Below are positions 53,462 to 63,271 of a stretch of DNA of 64,000 nucleotides, one piece after another; position 1 is the stretch's first letter, and the number at the start of each line of letters is the position of its first letter. The position numbers were made by a program, and so were the translations under genes. Source of the DNA: Planobacterium oryzisoli (GTDB lineage: Bacteria > Bacteroidota > Bacteroidia > Flavobacteriales > Weeksellaceae); assembly GCF_015354315.1 (NCBI RefSeq), contig NZ_JADKYY010000008.1, positions 1 to 64,000 on the forward strand, read 5' to 3'. The notes below the pieces were generated by a model. It saw nothing but the letters and a program-made list of their open reading frames with translations. It ran no database searches and was not told where the DNA came from.

Positions 53462-53871
53462 GGCAGCTTCTGCTGCAGCAAAGTAAAAACTTTCCGGTCA
53501 ATCGGAAGAACGAATGGGTTTTCCTCTGAGAGGGAAACCCATCGTATTTTCTCGATGCTGGAATCCTTAATTTGAAGTTCCGAGAGGTTTTCAATTTCTA
53601 TTCGGTAGTAGATGGTAAGGAGCTGCTCCTTAGCGTTGAATAGGGAAACTACATACTCTTCCTGAGTGTAAAAATGCGCAAAGGATTTGGGCCGAAGGTT
53701 TAGTTCCTCAAAAAGTTCGCGCGAAAGACAATCCAGAGTCCCTTCACCAAATTCGAGACCTCCTCCGGGAAGCTTAAGAAGTTTTTCTCCGGCATACATT
53801 TCCTCTAGTGCCAAAAGCTTATCTTGTTTAATATACAGGCCGTAGACCCGGATGTTCACTTTATGTAGCAT
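53458..53871 (-). CDS. NUDIX hydrolase
   Basis: A 137-residue hydrolase with the Nudix signature GGGLEFGEGTLDCLSRELFEEL (about 36-57), in the standard GX5EX7REUXEE form. The substrate, a nucleoside diphosphate linked to another moiety, is not predictable. It is convergent with the S1/P1 nuclease gene (4-nt overlap at the ends) and sits 3 nt after mnmD on the minus strand. Confidence 0.9.
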   Translation of the reverse strand: MLHKVNIRVYGLYIKQDKLLALEEMYAGEKLLKLPGGGLEFGEGTLDCLSRELFEELNLRPKSFAHFYTQEEYVVSLFNAKEQLLTIYYRIEIENLSELQIKDSSIEKIRWVSLSEENPFVLPIDRKVFTLLQQKLP

Positions 53872-53874
53872 AGG

Positions 53875-54570
53875 TTATTCACTGGGTTTAACAGCGGTGA
53901 TCATTTCTCTTTTTCCTGGCGGACCTTCCCTTTTTTCGACTTCCATTCCTAATTCCTGCAGTAACCTTCGCACACTGCCTTTAGAGGAGTAGGTGGTAAG
54001 AAGTCCTCCACTGCGCATCTTTTTATGTACGAGGGTAAAGAGGGGCGCTTCCCATAAATCGGGTTGCACTCTTGCGCCAAAACAGTCAAAATATACTAGA
54101 TCTATAGGGGGCATCGCTATGCTATCCAGCTCGTAAAAATCTCTTTGGTACTTGGTAAGAAAAAAACCCGCAACAATCTCCGTTTCCTCTTCCCAGGGGG
54201 CTGAGTGGATCTTTTGGTTTATTTCCGAAAGATCAGACCCAGAAAATAGGGAAGGATAATTCAAAGACTCGATTTCCTGAAGAGAAACGGGATATTTCTC
54301 TAGAGTATGGTAGTGCACTTTTCTTTTCTTGCCATTTTGCAAAAATGAATTAATTGTTACCAAAACATTAAGTCCGGTCCCGAAACCAAGTTCAAGAATA
54401 TTGATTTCGTAATTATCTAGTAAATTATATCCAAATTTGATAAATACATGCTCGGCCTCCTGAAGAGCCCCGTGGTGGGAGTGGTAACACTCATCTAAAG
54501 TACTGACGTACAAAGTTTTGCTACCGTCAGAAGTTGTTTTAATCTCTCTTTCCATTGCTATATTTGCCAA
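53875..54570 (-). CDS. mnmD: tRNA (5-methylaminomethyl-2-thiouridine) methyltransferase MnmD-like
   Basis: A 231-residue methyltransferase equivalent to the N-terminal half of E. coli MnmC: last step of mnm5s2U synthesis at the wobble position of tRNA. The SAM-binding motif is ILELGFGTGLN and the domain ends with LVYFDCFGARVQPDLWE, as in the family. The oxidase half found in E. coli MnmC is absent, as in most Bacteroidota. It is divergent from ilvE. Confidence 0.9.
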   Translation of the reverse strand: MANIAMEREIKTTSDGSKTLYVSTLDECYHSHHGALQEAEHVFIKFGYNLLDNYEINILELGFGTGLNVLVTINSFLQNGKKRKVHYHTLEKYPVSLQEIESLNYPSLFSGSDLSEINQKIHSAPWEEETEIVAGFFLTKYQRDFYELDSIAMPPIDLVYFDCFGARVQPDLWEAPLFTLVHKKMRSGGLLTTYSSKGSVRRLLQELGMEVEKREGPPGKREMITAVKPSE

Positions 54571-54637
54571 AATTAAATTAAATTTATATATTTAAAAAAT
54601 TAAAGTATAGTGCTTAATTCTAAATATTTTTATAAAA

Positions 54638-55711
54638 ATGATAATTCAAAAATCTACTCAGCCGCGCATCGGATCGTTTGACCCGGAAAGTTACTCTTTT
54701 GGTGACCACTTCATCGATCATATGATTGTCTGCGAATATCAGGACGGTAAATGGGGTGAAGTGAAGCTAATGCCCTACGGTCCACTTTCTTTTTCGCCGG
54801 CCAACATGGCTTTTAATTACGGTCAGGCATGTTTTGAAGGAATGAAAGCCTATAAAGATAAGGATGGAGAAGTGTATTTGTTCCGTCCGGAGAAGAATTT
54901 TGAAAGAATTAATAAAAGTGCCGCAAGGCTTGCCATGCCGGAAATACCTAAGGAAGTCTTTATCGATGGGCTAAAAGCACTGGTCGATGTGGACCGCGCG
55001 TGGATACCGTACGGAGAAGGAAAATCTCTTTATATCCGTCCGCTGATCTTTGCAACCGAAGAAGCCCTTAAGGCCCGTGTTTCCCATAAGTATATGTTTG
55101 CCATAGTGGCTTCTCCTGCCAAGAGCTACTATACAGCCCCTGTATCGGTAAAGATCTCTGACTACTACTCAAGAGCTGCCAGCGGAGGAGTAGGATTTGC
55201 AAAAGCAGCAGGTAATTACGCCGCTTCGTTCTATCCGACCAAACTTGCCAACCAGGAAGGCTACGAGCAGGTGATTTGGACCGACGATACTACCCACGAA
55301 AATTTTGAAGAGAGTGGAACCATGAATGTTTTTGTTCGGATCGGAGATACGATCTATACGCCGAAAACTTCCGAAAAAATCCTCGATGGAGTCACGCGTG
55401 ATAGCTTCATTAACCTGGCCAAGCGCCGAGGAATTGAGGTGGTCATTGGAGATGTGAAAGTAAAGGACGTAGTTGATGCGTACCGTAACGAAACCCTTAA
55501 GGAAGTGTGGGGCGTGGGCACCGCCGTGGTAACCAGCGTCTTTGAAGCCATAGGATACAAAGACGAAAAACTCATCCTTCCGAAGTTGGAATTTGAAGAC
55601 AGCTATGCGCTTACCCTTCAAAGAGATCTAGTGGCAATACAAACCAACCAAGCTGAAGATCCTTTTGGATGGAGAGTAAAGGTAGAGCGTCATGTACTGG
55701 AAGGAGCTTAA
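54638..55711 (+). CDS. ilvE: Branched-chain amino acid aminotransferase
   Basis: PLP enzyme that makes leucine, isoleucine and valine from their 2-oxoacids or degrades them. 357 residues of the longer (class IV, type II) form. The pyridoxal lysine is in GVGFAKAAGNYAAS (about 185-200), and ESGTMNVF (about 230) and GVTRDSFINLA follow. A terminator stands after the gene. Confidence 0.95.
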   Translation: MIIQKSTQPRIGSFDPESYSFGDHFIDHMIVCEYQDGKWGEVKLMPYGPLSFSPANMAFNYGQACFEGMKAYKDKDGEVYLFRPEKNFERINKSAARLAMPEIPKEVFIDGLKALVDVDRAWIPYGEGKSLYIRPLIFATEEALKARVSHKYMFAIVASPAKSYYTAPVSVKISDYYSRAASGGVGFAKAAGNYAASFYPTKLANQEGYEQVIWTDDTTHENFEESGTMNVFVRIGDTIYTPKTSEKILDGVTRDSFINLAKRRGIEVVIGDVKVKDVVDAYRNETLKEVWGVGTAVVTSVFEAIGYKDEKLILPKLEFEDSYALTLQRDLVAIQTNQAEDPFGWRVKVERHVLEGA

Positions 55712-55736
55712 TCCACTTTGCACTAAATAACAAAAT

Positions 55737-55766
55737 AACCGGACACCTGTTCCGGTTGTTTTTTTT
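55737..55766 (+). terminator. ilvE terminator
   Basis: AACCGGA (55,737-55,743) and TCCGGTT (55,751-55,757), 7-nt loop, then GTTTTTTTT. Confidence 0.8.
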
Positions 55767-55851
55767 GCATACAGAAAATTCTTAATATTGCAGGAAAGTT
55801 GCTGGAAAGAAAGAAAATACCTAATTCTATCGGTAGCGCTATAAAGAAATC

Positions 55852-56934
55852 ATGGGCAAAAATTATCCAAAAATTTTAATGGCATTAGCGGGAATCTCGC
55901 TGATGAGTTGTACACCAATATATAAAAAGATGAACGTAGACAAAGAAATTTATGAAGGACTCTCCGAGGGTCTTTATGCCAACCTTCAAACTTCACAGGG
56001 TGCCATGCTGGTAAAACTGGAAGACGAGAAATCACCAGTGACCGTGGCTAATTTTGTGGGCCTTGCTGAGGGCAAAATCAAGAACGATAAGAAAGGAAAG
56101 GGCGAGCCGTTTTACGACGGAACCATTTTCCACCGTGTAATTGAAAACTTCATGATCCAGGGAGGCGATCCGCTTGGAACAGGGATGGGCGATCCGGGAT
56201 ATAAGTTTCAGGACGAGAAAAACGACCTGCAGCATACCGGAAAGGGGATTCTTTCCATGGCCAATTCAGGACCTAACTCCAACGGATCCCAATTCTTCAT
56301 CACCCAGGTTGCTACACCTTGGCTTGACGGAAAACACACCATCTTTGGAAAAGTGGTGGAAGGAATCGAAGTGGTGGACAAGATCGCAGGAGTAGAGAAA
56401 TCCGCTCAGGACAAGCCAAAAACCGATGTAGTGCTGGAAAAGGTATCGGTATTCTCTAAGGGCGATGCCTATAAGAATTACGATGCAGCAGAAGTATTCC
56501 AGGAAGGAAAAGGGCAGATTCTAAAGCGTAATGAAGAGTTTGAGAAGGAGCAGAAAGAAAAAGCCGAAAAAGAGTTTGCAAAGATGAAAGAAGGTATGGA
56601 GCAGACCCCTTCAGGACTGCTGTTCAAAATCACCAAAAAAGGTGAGGGTCCTAAAGCAGAGAAAGGAAATACTGTAGCCGTACACTACGCAGGAAAGCTT
56701 ACCAATGGAACCGAATTTGACAACTCTTTCAAAAGAGGAGAGCCTATCGAATTCCCTGTGGGTAACGGTATGGTCATCAAAGGTTGGGACGAGGGTATTC
56801 TTTTACTCAACGAAGGCGATGAGGCTACCTTCCTTATCCCACCGGACCTAGGATACGGACCGCGTGGCGCCGGTGGCGTGATTCCTCCAAACGCATGGCT
56901 GATCTTTGATGTAAAGCTGGTTAAAGCGAAGTAA
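55852..56934 (+). CDS. Peptidyl-prolyl isomerase lipoprotein, cyclophilin-FKBP fusion
   Basis: A 360-residue lipoprotein with signal and lipobox (LMALAGISLMSC). Two PPIase folds follow: a cyclophilin (about 45-200; FYDGTIFHRVIENFMIQGGDP, SNGSQFFITQ, GKHTIFGKVV) and an FKBP (about 255-358; GNTVAVHYAGKLTNGTEFDN, PPDLGYGPRGAGGVIPPNA). A charged helical linker of about 50 residues joins them. Such dual chaperones are typical of Flavobacteriia and probably fold outer-membrane or secreted proteins. Confidence 0.93.
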   Translation: MGKNYPKILMALAGISLMSCTPIYKKMNVDKEIYEGLSEGLYANLQTSQGAMLVKLEDEKSPVTVANFVGLAEGKIKNDKKGKGEPFYDGTIFHRVIENFMIQGGDPLGTGMGDPGYKFQDEKNDLQHTGKGILSMANSGPNSNGSQFFITQVATPWLDGKHTIFGKVVEGIEVVDKIAGVEKSAQDKPKTDVVLEKVSVFSKGDAYKNYDAAEVFQEGKGQILKRNEEFEKEQKEKAEKEFAKMKEGMEQTPSGLLFKITKKGEGPKAEKGNTVAVHYAGKLTNGTEFDNSFKRGEPIEFPVGNGMVIKGWDEGILLLNEGDEATFLIPPDLGYGPRGAGGVIPPNAWLIFDVKLVKAK

Positions 56935-56954
56935 ATAGTATACAGTTGAAAGGT

Positions 56955-56987
56955 AAAGCCCTGAGATCCTAACGGTCTCAGGGCTTT
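56955..56987. terminator. Bidirectional terminator between PPIase and ktrA
   Basis: AAAGCCCTGAGA (56,955-56,966) and TCTCAGGGCTTT (56,976-56,987) form a perfect 12-bp stem. Confidence 0.85.
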
Positions 56988-56993
56988 CTATTG

Positions 56994-57680
56994 TCAGGTA
57001 AGACGTGCAAACTTCTGCAGGTCTGTGTTGGCTCCGTAAAGCACCAGGATATCGTCTTTCTCTATGATGGTATCTTCATTGGGAAGTCCCTGCACTGTAG
57101 GAACCACACGCTGCTTACCTAGAAAGCTGCGTTCCTGGGTATTTTTTATGGTGGTTAATACCAGTAATTGGTAGTTGTCCCTAAAGTTCACCTGCTGAAA
57201 GCTTAAACCTACAAATTTCTCAGGAGCAATAATCTCTACGATACTGTAGTTCTTGTTTAATTCGAAAGAATCCACTACGCCTTTAAGGCATAGTTTTTTT
57301 GCCCAACGCTCGGCGGTTTCCTCCTCGGGCCGTACTATTTCACTTACTCCGATGGCTTCCAGAACACTCTCGTGCAGCGGATTGATTGAGCGGCTGATTA
57401 AACGGTTCACACCCATGTTCTTGAAATGCGCTGTGACCATAATATTGGCGCCTTCGTCCTCCCCGATACATACAATGACCACATCACTGTTTTTTAAAGG
57501 AAGATGTTCCAAGGCAGACTGTTGTGTGGCATTCAGGCATATGGCCAAGGCGAGCTTATCCATGAAGTAATTCACCTTGTCGGGGTTGGTATCTACTCCG
57601 ATGACCTCATTTCCTTGCTGGGTAAGCTTCTCGGCCAGAGAACCTCCAAAATTACCTAGTCCTACAATAATAAATTTCAT
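56994..57680 (-). CDS. ktrA: Potassium uptake regulatory protein KtrA (TrkA family)
   Basis: A 228-residue RCK protein: TrkA-N domain with the nucleotide-binding GLGNFGGSLAEKL and a C-terminal TrkA-C domain (about 140-225). It gates the KtrB/TrkH channel according to bound nucleotide. It begins 3 nt after the ktrB stop on the same (minus) strand, so the two form an operon. Confidence 0.94.
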   Translation of the reverse strand: MKFIIVGLGNFGGSLAEKLTQQGNEVIGVDTNPDKVNYFMDKLALAICLNATQQSALEHLPLKNSDVVIVCIGEDEGANIMVTAHFKNMGVNRLISRSINPLHESVLEAIGVSEIVRPEEETAERWAKKLCLKGVVDSFELNKNYSIVEIIAPEKFVGLSFQQVNFRDNYQLLVLTTIKNTQERSFLGKQRVVPTVQGLPNEDTIIEKDDILVLYGANTDLQKFARLT

Positions 57681-57683
57681 GTC

Positions 57684-59435
57684 TTAATTGATTAGAATTT
57701 CCTCCCGTGGGTAGCTGTAGCTAGCCAGTCGGGCCCTTTTAAACAGGGAGATTAGAATGGTGAGCATGGTAACCCTCCCAATAAACATTGTGATAATAAG
57801 TACAAGTTTACTCTGCCAGCTTAGCTGCCCGGTAATTCCCAGGCTTAATCCCACGGTACTGTACGCAGAGAAACTCTCAAATGCTATATCCAGTAGCGGT
57901 TGGTCCGGATCGAAATGCGCAATCCAAAATACGGACATACCAATCACTACAAGCGATAGGCTCATAACGGCAAAAGCACGTTGCACGGATATGTCGGCTA
58001 TCTGTCGGTTGAAAATTTCAATTTTGTGTTTGCCTCGTGCCAGGGAAAAGAAATTAAGTGTAGCAATGGCAAACGTACTGGTCTTTATACCACCACCGGT
58101 CGAAGCCGGAGAGGCACCCACCCACATAAGGAAGATGATGATGATAATGGAGGAGAAATGCAGCTGGCTAAAATCTATGGAGTTGTAGCCCGCAGTACGC
58201 GGAGTGGTGGCGGTAAATACCGCAGTGACTATTTTTCCCAGCAGACTGTGTCCTTTCAGTACATTATCGAACTCCTTATAGAGAATAATGCATGTACCGA
58301 CTAGGGACAATATAAGTGTAGTGGAGAGGTTCAATCGATTACTTAAGGTGAGAATCCAGGGTTTGAAGCGGTACTGTGTTCCCTGGAGCCTGTAAAACAG
58401 CCTTAAGAGGGTATATTTAAAATAACGGAGGGAATTGATTACAATGGGAAAGCCCAGTCCTCCAAATACGAATATCCCTATGATACTTAGCTGAAGAGGA
58501 TAATTGAATAGCACTCTTTCGTCCGCCATCCCCAGGGTAAGGGTAGAGAACCCTGCATTACAGAAGGAAGATATACTGTGAAACACCGAAAAGAAAAGCT
58601 TTTCACTCCAGGAACCTTTAAGTGAGTCTCCTAAAGTAGAAAATATCATCACTGCACCGATAAGCTCTACCAGAAACGTGATGACAATGATACGACGTAG
58701 CGTGGTGAAAACTTCGCCGATTTTTTCCGAGCTGGTTATATCACTCAGTGCTATCTGATTCTCGTAGGTTGCCCCACCTTTAAAGAAAAAGCTGAAATAA
58801 CTAGCAAAGGTCAGAATCCCAAGACCGCCCACCTGAATGAGCGCCATGATGAGCCAATGGCCCAGGGGAGTGAAGTGGGCCTGCGTATCCACTACGATAA
58901 GCCCTGTAACACAGACGGCGCTGGTGGAAGTGAACAGTGCATCGATCAGGGAAATACCACTGTAGGTAGCTTTGGGAAGCATTAAAAGTCCCGCACCGAG
59001 AAGGATGAGCACCAGGAAACTGCCTATAAAGAGCTGCGCTGGATTAAGAAAGGACCTGCGGTAATTCAGTCGGAAGCGTGAGAAATGGCGCAGCGCCTGA
59101 ACAAAAATTGCAAAATGGATCCATTCACTGTAGTATCCTTGAAATCCACTGAATAGTTCCTGAAAAAGTGCAACCACCGAATAGAGTACTAGAAGCCCGT
59201 CCAGTATTAAAGCCGATGGTTTTCGGCTGCGTAGTCCTTGGTATGCGCTAATTGCCAGATGGAGTGCACCCACCAAAGCAACTGTAGAGAGAAAGACCGC
59301 TAGAAGTTCCTGTTCCTCCGGGGAGATTCCAAAACCTATCTTCCACAGTAAAGTGGATAGGGCAGCCATATAGAGTAGTAAGAAACCAAACGCTACTGGT
59401 GTGTGCCGGCTTTTTGGTTGGACCTGATACTGCAT
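57684..59435 (-). CDS. ktrB: Potassium uptake protein, TrkH/KtrB family
   Basis: The ion-conducting subunit partnered with the RCK protein downstream. 583 residues with about ten or more helices, including an N-terminal extension of roughly 130 residues beyond the usual KtrB start. The filter-like segments include STSAVCVTGLIVVDT, SFCNAGFSTLTLG, TTPRTAGYNSIDF and FSAYSTVGLSLGIT, one per repeat of the four-fold pore. Confidence 0.92.
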   Translation of the reverse strand: MQYQVQPKSRHTPVAFGFLLLYMAALSTLLWKIGFGISPEEQELLAVFLSTVALVGALHLAISAYQGLRSRKPSALILDGLLVLYSVVALFQELFSGFQGYYSEWIHFAIFVQALRHFSRFRLNYRRSFLNPAQLFIGSFLVLILLGAGLLMLPKATYSGISLIDALFTSTSAVCVTGLIVVDTQAHFTPLGHWLIMALIQVGGLGILTFASYFSFFFKGGATYENQIALSDITSSEKIGEVFTTLRRIIVITFLVELIGAVMIFSTLGDSLKGSWSEKLFFSVFHSISSFCNAGFSTLTLGMADERVLFNYPLQLSIIGIFVFGGLGFPIVINSLRYFKYTLLRLFYRLQGTQYRFKPWILTLSNRLNLSTTLILSLVGTCIILYKEFDNVLKGHSLLGKIVTAVFTATTPRTAGYNSIDFSQLHFSSIIIIIFLMWVGASPASTGGGIKTSTFAIATLNFFSLARGKHKIEIFNRQIADISVQRAFAVMSLSLVVIGMSVFWIAHFDPDQPLLDIAFESFSAYSTVGLSLGITGQLSWQSKLVLIITMFIGRVTMLTILISLFKRARLASYSYPREEILIN

Positions 59436-59457
59436 TTGCTATTATGGGGCATAAAAA

Positions 59458-59484
59458 AGCACCCTTATTTAATTTTAGGGTGCT
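59458..59484 (-). terminator. Terminator of the M28 peptidase gene
   Basis: AGCACCCT (59,458-59,465) and AGGGTGCT (59,477-59,484), 8-bp stem. On the minus strand it is followed by TTTTTTAT. Confidence 0.8.
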
Positions 59485-59505
59485 AATGTAGATATTTATT
59501 TTTTT

Positions 59506-60861
59506 TTACCAATACTTATCAATCATATAAATAAGCTGGGTCATGGCAGAGGCTCCAAGTAAAAGTTCGCGTCGGTTGACCTTTTCCAGTGTGTCTTCAT
59601 GGGTGTGGTGGATGTCAAAATACCGCTGCGGATCGGGAAAAAGCCCCGATAGGGGAATACCCAAACTTTTAAGCGGGCCTATGTCCACACCGCTGTGCCG
59701 GCGCTGGAAATCGTGTATTCCGTAGGGGCGGAAAAGATCCTCCCAGGAGGTAATCTGTCTGATTTTTTCTTCCTCCATATCCATGGCAATTCCCCGTGGA
59801 GTGAAACCGCCCGAATCGCTCTCTATGGCAAAGAGATGGGGTTCCTTGGATTTCTTAACTGCATCTAAGTACGCGTAACCACCCCGGACGCCGTTCTCTT
59901 CATTAGCATAGAGAATGACCCTTATGGTATGGTTGTTTTTTATTCCCAGTTCTTTGAATGTGCGTAGTACTTCAATGCTTTGGACTACTCCCGAGCCGTC
60001 GTCGTGTGCCCCTTCACCCACGTCCCAAGAATCCAGGTGTCCTGCCGCTACAATAACTTTGGAGTCTTTATGGCCAGTAATCTCTCCAATTACGTTGTAG
60101 GAGAGTTGCTCGCCTTTATTGGTGGCCTCAGAGTTAAGAAGTACCTCAAGTTTTTGCTTTTCAAGCAAACGGGCTAATCGGTCCGCGGATTCATTTCCTA
60201 TCGCTACTGCTGGGACCTTCTTAAGCTCTTCTTCGTAACGCAGCGACCCGGTGTGGGGCTCATCATCGAATGCGGAAGAAAGCGAGCGAATTACCACGCC
60301 CACGCCCCCTTTTGCTGCGGCCCAACTTGCCGCCGAACGGCGGTATTTCCCGGCCTCTCCATACGCCTTGAAGGGTTCTACATGATGGTGACCCCATGGG
60401 AAATTAAAGAAGACGAATTTCCCCCGTACTTTGTCTGCAGGAAGCATCTGAAATTCCTTTTCACTGGAAACCATGATGAGTTCTGCTTTAAGGTCTTTTC
60501 CCTGGGTGCCTTCGGAATTCCCCAAAGAAAGCATCTTGATTTCTTCCCAATGTCCTCCGTTTGTACGAATTTTAAGGGATTCCTTTCCGCGAACCCACAC
60601 AGGTACCATCACGGGTTGCAGGTACACTTTATCGGCCCCTGCCTGTCTTAGTTTTTTCTCACCCCATACCACGGCCTTCTCGTAGGCCGAAGAGCCGCTT
60701 AGGCGGTGTCCAATACCTTTGGTCAGTTCCTTTAAATCGTTGTAGGACTCACCATGAACCAATATATGCTCTGCGATGGCTTTAAATTGTACAGAGTCCT
60801 GGGATTTCTGCGCGGAAACTAGACCCGTCAGCAGCAATGAGGAGAGTAATAGATGTTTCAT
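59506..60861 (-). CDS. M28 family secreted aminopeptidase
   Basis: A 451-residue zinc peptidase with a signal peptide (MKHLLLSSLLLTGLVSA). Metal ligands and catalytic residues are present: AAGHLDSWDVGEGAHDDGSG (about 272-291), EENGVRGGY (glutamate) and ESDSGG, with HHTHEDTLEKV near the end. A PA-like insert lies about 110-225. It probably trims extracellular or periplasmic peptides. Confidence 0.92.
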   Translation of the reverse strand: MKHLLLSSLLLTGLVSAQKSQDSVQFKAIAEHILVHGESYNDLKELTKGIGHRLSGSSAYEKAVVWGEKKLRQAGADKVYLQPVMVPVWVRGKESLKIRTNGGHWEEIKMLSLGNSEGTQGKDLKAELIMVSSEKEFQMLPADKVRGKFVFFNFPWGHHHVEPFKAYGEAGKYRRSAASWAAAKGGVGVVIRSLSSAFDDEPHTGSLRYEEELKKVPAVAIGNESADRLARLLEKQKLEVLLNSEATNKGEQLSYNVIGEITGHKDSKVIVAAGHLDSWDVGEGAHDDGSGVVQSIEVLRTFKELGIKNNHTIRVILYANEENGVRGGYAYLDAVKKSKEPHLFAIESDSGGFTPRGIAMDMEEEKIRQITSWEDLFRPYGIHDFQRRHSGVDIGPLKSLGIPLSGLFPDPQRYFDIHHTHEDTLEKVNRRELLLGASAMTQLIYMIDKYW

Positions 60862-60965
60862 GAAATAGTTTTACGACGAAAATAGGAATTTTTTTTTCTT
60901 TCAAGGCAATCGGTGTACACTTTAGGAGCGCGCTTTAGCCCTACAGAAGAGTTAAGGTATACGGA

Positions 60966-60997
60966 AGAAAAAGTCCCACCTGCAGGAGGATGGGACT
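60966..60997 (-). terminator. Terminator of the serine-cluster operon
   Basis: AGTCCCA (60,972-60,978) and TGGGACT (60,991-60,997), with TTTTTCTT on the minus side. It lies 30 nt beyond the DUF1015 stop. Confidence 0.7.
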
Positions 60998-61027
60998 GTT
61001 CTGTTCGGTTAGTTATAGAGGACAGTA

Positions 61028-62269
61028 CTATTTCATGTCGTACATCACCAAGGCAGTGACCAGTTTGGGTTCGATATAGGTGCACTTAGGAGGCATAATT
61101 ATCTTATGGTCTGAAATGCGTATCATCTCATTGAAACTTACCGGATAGATGCCGAATCCTGCAGTGAATTTACCACTATCTACCGCTTCCTTAAGCCTTA
61201 GGATCCCTTCCGAGGAGCTGGTGCCTTTAATGTAGTCGATACGGTCCGAACTGTCCGTGTCTTCTATACCTAGTATTTCGTTGAAAACCAGCTCATCGAG
61301 CAGGTGGTGGTCAATATGGTTCAAGGAAATGTCCTGCGTCCTTAACTCGTGCTTTACGTGTAGGGAGTAAAACTTCCCTCCCAGGTACATGGAAAGGTGG
61401 TATTTCTGGGAAGGGTAGTAAGGATGGTCTCCCTTCTCATGGATGTTGAAGGATTTTTCCAAAGCCTTAAGAAAGGCCTCGCTACTCATTCCGTTCAGAT
61501 CACGCACTACACGGTTGTAGTCGTGTATTTTGATGGACTGGTTGGATACAATAAAGCTGAATACAAAATTATAGGGTTCGGTACCCGTATGGCGCTTGTT
61601 CTTTGCTCTAAGATTACTTGCATTCAAGGCTGCAGACCCAATACGGTGGTGTCCGTCGGCAATATAGAAATTCTCTATAGATTCAAGTACTTCCTTGAAT
61701 TGCTGCATTTTAAGTCGGTTGTCAATTCTCCAGATCTTGTGCTTTATACCCTGACTGTCTTCGTAGTTTAGAATGGGAACATTTTTCTCCTCGTGGTTCA
61801 TGAGTAGCTCCACCTTGGAATTACTGGGATAGGTGAGAAGCACCGGCTCGCTCTGCAAATTCACTTTTTCAAGGTAATGCGCCAGGCGTTCTTTCTTCTG
61901 CGGTATGGTACTCTCGTGCCTTTTTATCTTTCCGTTCCAGAAGTCCTCCACCCAGGTAAGGCCCAGAAGCCCCCTAAATACCGATTTATTAGGATAGATC
62001 TGTTCGTAAAGGTAGTAGGCCGAACTGTCTTGAACGAGTTTTTTCTCGCTTAACATCTCCTCGTAACTACTCCGAATCTTGCGCAGGTTGCGGTCCACGT
62101 CTTTGCTTTTGCTAAGGACGTAGGGCTTGATCATCTGTATGTAGGAGCTTTCCAGTTGTGCTTTCTGGGTGATTTCTTCCAGGGAGAAATTATCCAGTGG
62201 GTGCGTGGGAAAGCGGTCTATATAATCGTCCACGGGTCTGATACCACGAAAAGGTCTGAATGTCGGCAT
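61028..62269 (-). CDS. DUF1015 family protein
   Basis: A 413-residue protein of a conserved family of unknown enzymatic role (FRPFRGIRPV at the start; FYIADGHHRIGSA near residue 190, with a histidine-rich motif that could be an active site). In this class it lies right next to serA and serC, so a role in serine metabolism is likely but unproven. It starts 10 nt after the serA stop on the minus strand. Confidence 0.88.
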   Translation of the reverse strand: MPTFRPFRGIRPVDDYIDRFPTHPLDNFSLEEITQKAQLESSYIQMIKPYVLSKSKDVDRNLRKIRSSYEEMLSEKKLVQDSSAYYLYEQIYPNKSVFRGLLGLTWVEDFWNGKIKRHESTIPQKKERLAHYLEKVNLQSEPVLLTYPSNSKVELLMNHEEKNVPILNYEDSQGIKHKIWRIDNRLKMQQFKEVLESIENFYIADGHHRIGSAALNASNLRAKNKRHTGTEPYNFVFSFIVSNQSIKIHDYNRVVRDLNGMSSEAFLKALEKSFNIHEKGDHPYYPSQKYHLSMYLGGKFYSLHVKHELRTQDISLNHIDHHLLDELVFNEILGIEDTDSSDRIDYIKGTSSSEGILRLKEAVDSGKFTAGFGIYPVSFNEMIRISDHKIIMPPKCTYIEPKLVTALVMYDMK

Positions 62270-62279
62270 AAGTTATCTC

Positions 62280-63245
62280 TTATCTTAAAAGTTGGTCTTT
62301 TATTTCAATGATCTGGCGGGCAAGTTCCCGGGAAATTTTTTCCTGTGCCTCGACCGTGTTTCCTCCTAGGTGTGGAGAAAGGGAGAGGGCAGGGTTCATA
62401 AGGATCTGTACTTCGGGTTGGGGTTCGGTCTCAAAGACATCGAGGGCTGCACCTTGAATATGGCCTGCTTCGATCTGCTCCAGTAGTTCCACTTCATTAA
62501 GCACCCCACCACGGGCAGTGTTTACAATATAGATCCCTTCCTTCATCCACGCAAATTCTCGTTGGTCCAGCAGGTAGCCCTCCGTTTTGGGGGTGTGAAT
62601 AGATAAAAAATCCAAATCAGAGAGAAAGGACTCCATATCGGTTTGGGTTTGCAGCTGAAACGCTACGGGGGGAAGTGCGTGGAACCTTAGTTCCAGCGTT
62701 TCGGTCCGCTCGGTGCGGGTAAGCACTTTAATGCGCATGCCCAGAGCGGTACCCATTCGGGCCACTTCCTTTCCTATATTTCCCAAGCCTATGATTCCCA
62801 GCGTCTTTCCTTCCAGTTCAAAGGCACGAGCAAACTCTTTTTTAAGTTCTAAAAATCGGCTTTCTCCCTCCAACGGCATCAAGCGGTTGCTTTCGTGCAG
62901 ATGGCGGGCCATTGAGAAGAAATGGGCAAATACCAGTTCTGCCACCGACCTACTGGATGCTCCGGGCGTGGTAACCACTTGGATTCCTGCGCGCTGGCAA
63001 TAGGTAAGATCGATATTGTCGGTTCCAATTCCGCCCCGGCCTATGAGTTTTAAATTGGGACATAAGGAAAGTAGCTCCTGGTCCAACTGGGTGCTGCTTC
63101 GAACCAGTATCCCCTCGATACCTTCCGAATTAATAAAATCGGCAAGATGCTCCCTGGAGATGCGGTGCTCAATTACCTCGAAGCCTTCCTGGCGCAGTTG
63201 CTCCAGCCCTTCGGGATAAAACGAATCTGCAGCAAGTATTTTCAT
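62280..63245 (-). CDS. serA: D-3-phosphoglycerate dehydrogenase
   Basis: A 321-residue 2-hydroxyacid dehydrogenase catalysing the first step of serine synthesis. The NAD-binding LGIIGLGNIGKEVARMG (about 148-164), catalytic arginine in NTARGG and the histidine in SPHLGG are visible. It has no ACT domain, which is the short form. Product is inferred from the serC neighbour 26 nt upstream. Confidence 0.92.
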   Translation of the reverse strand: MKILAADSFYPEGLEQLRQEGFEVIEHRISREHLADFINSEGIEGILVRSSTQLDQELLSLCPNLKLIGRGGIGTDNIDLTYCQRAGIQVVTTPGASSRSVAELVFAHFFSMARHLHESNRLMPLEGESRFLELKKEFARAFELEGKTLGIIGLGNIGKEVARMGTALGMRIKVLTRTERTETLELRFHALPPVAFQLQTQTDMESFLSDLDFLSIHTPKTEGYLLDQREFAWMKEGIYIVNTARGGVLNEVELLEQIEAGHIQGAALDVFETEPQPEVQILMNPALSLSPHLGGNTVEAQEKISRELARQIIEIKDQLLR

Positions 63246-63271
63246 AGGAGTGGGGGGTATTCAATTATTGT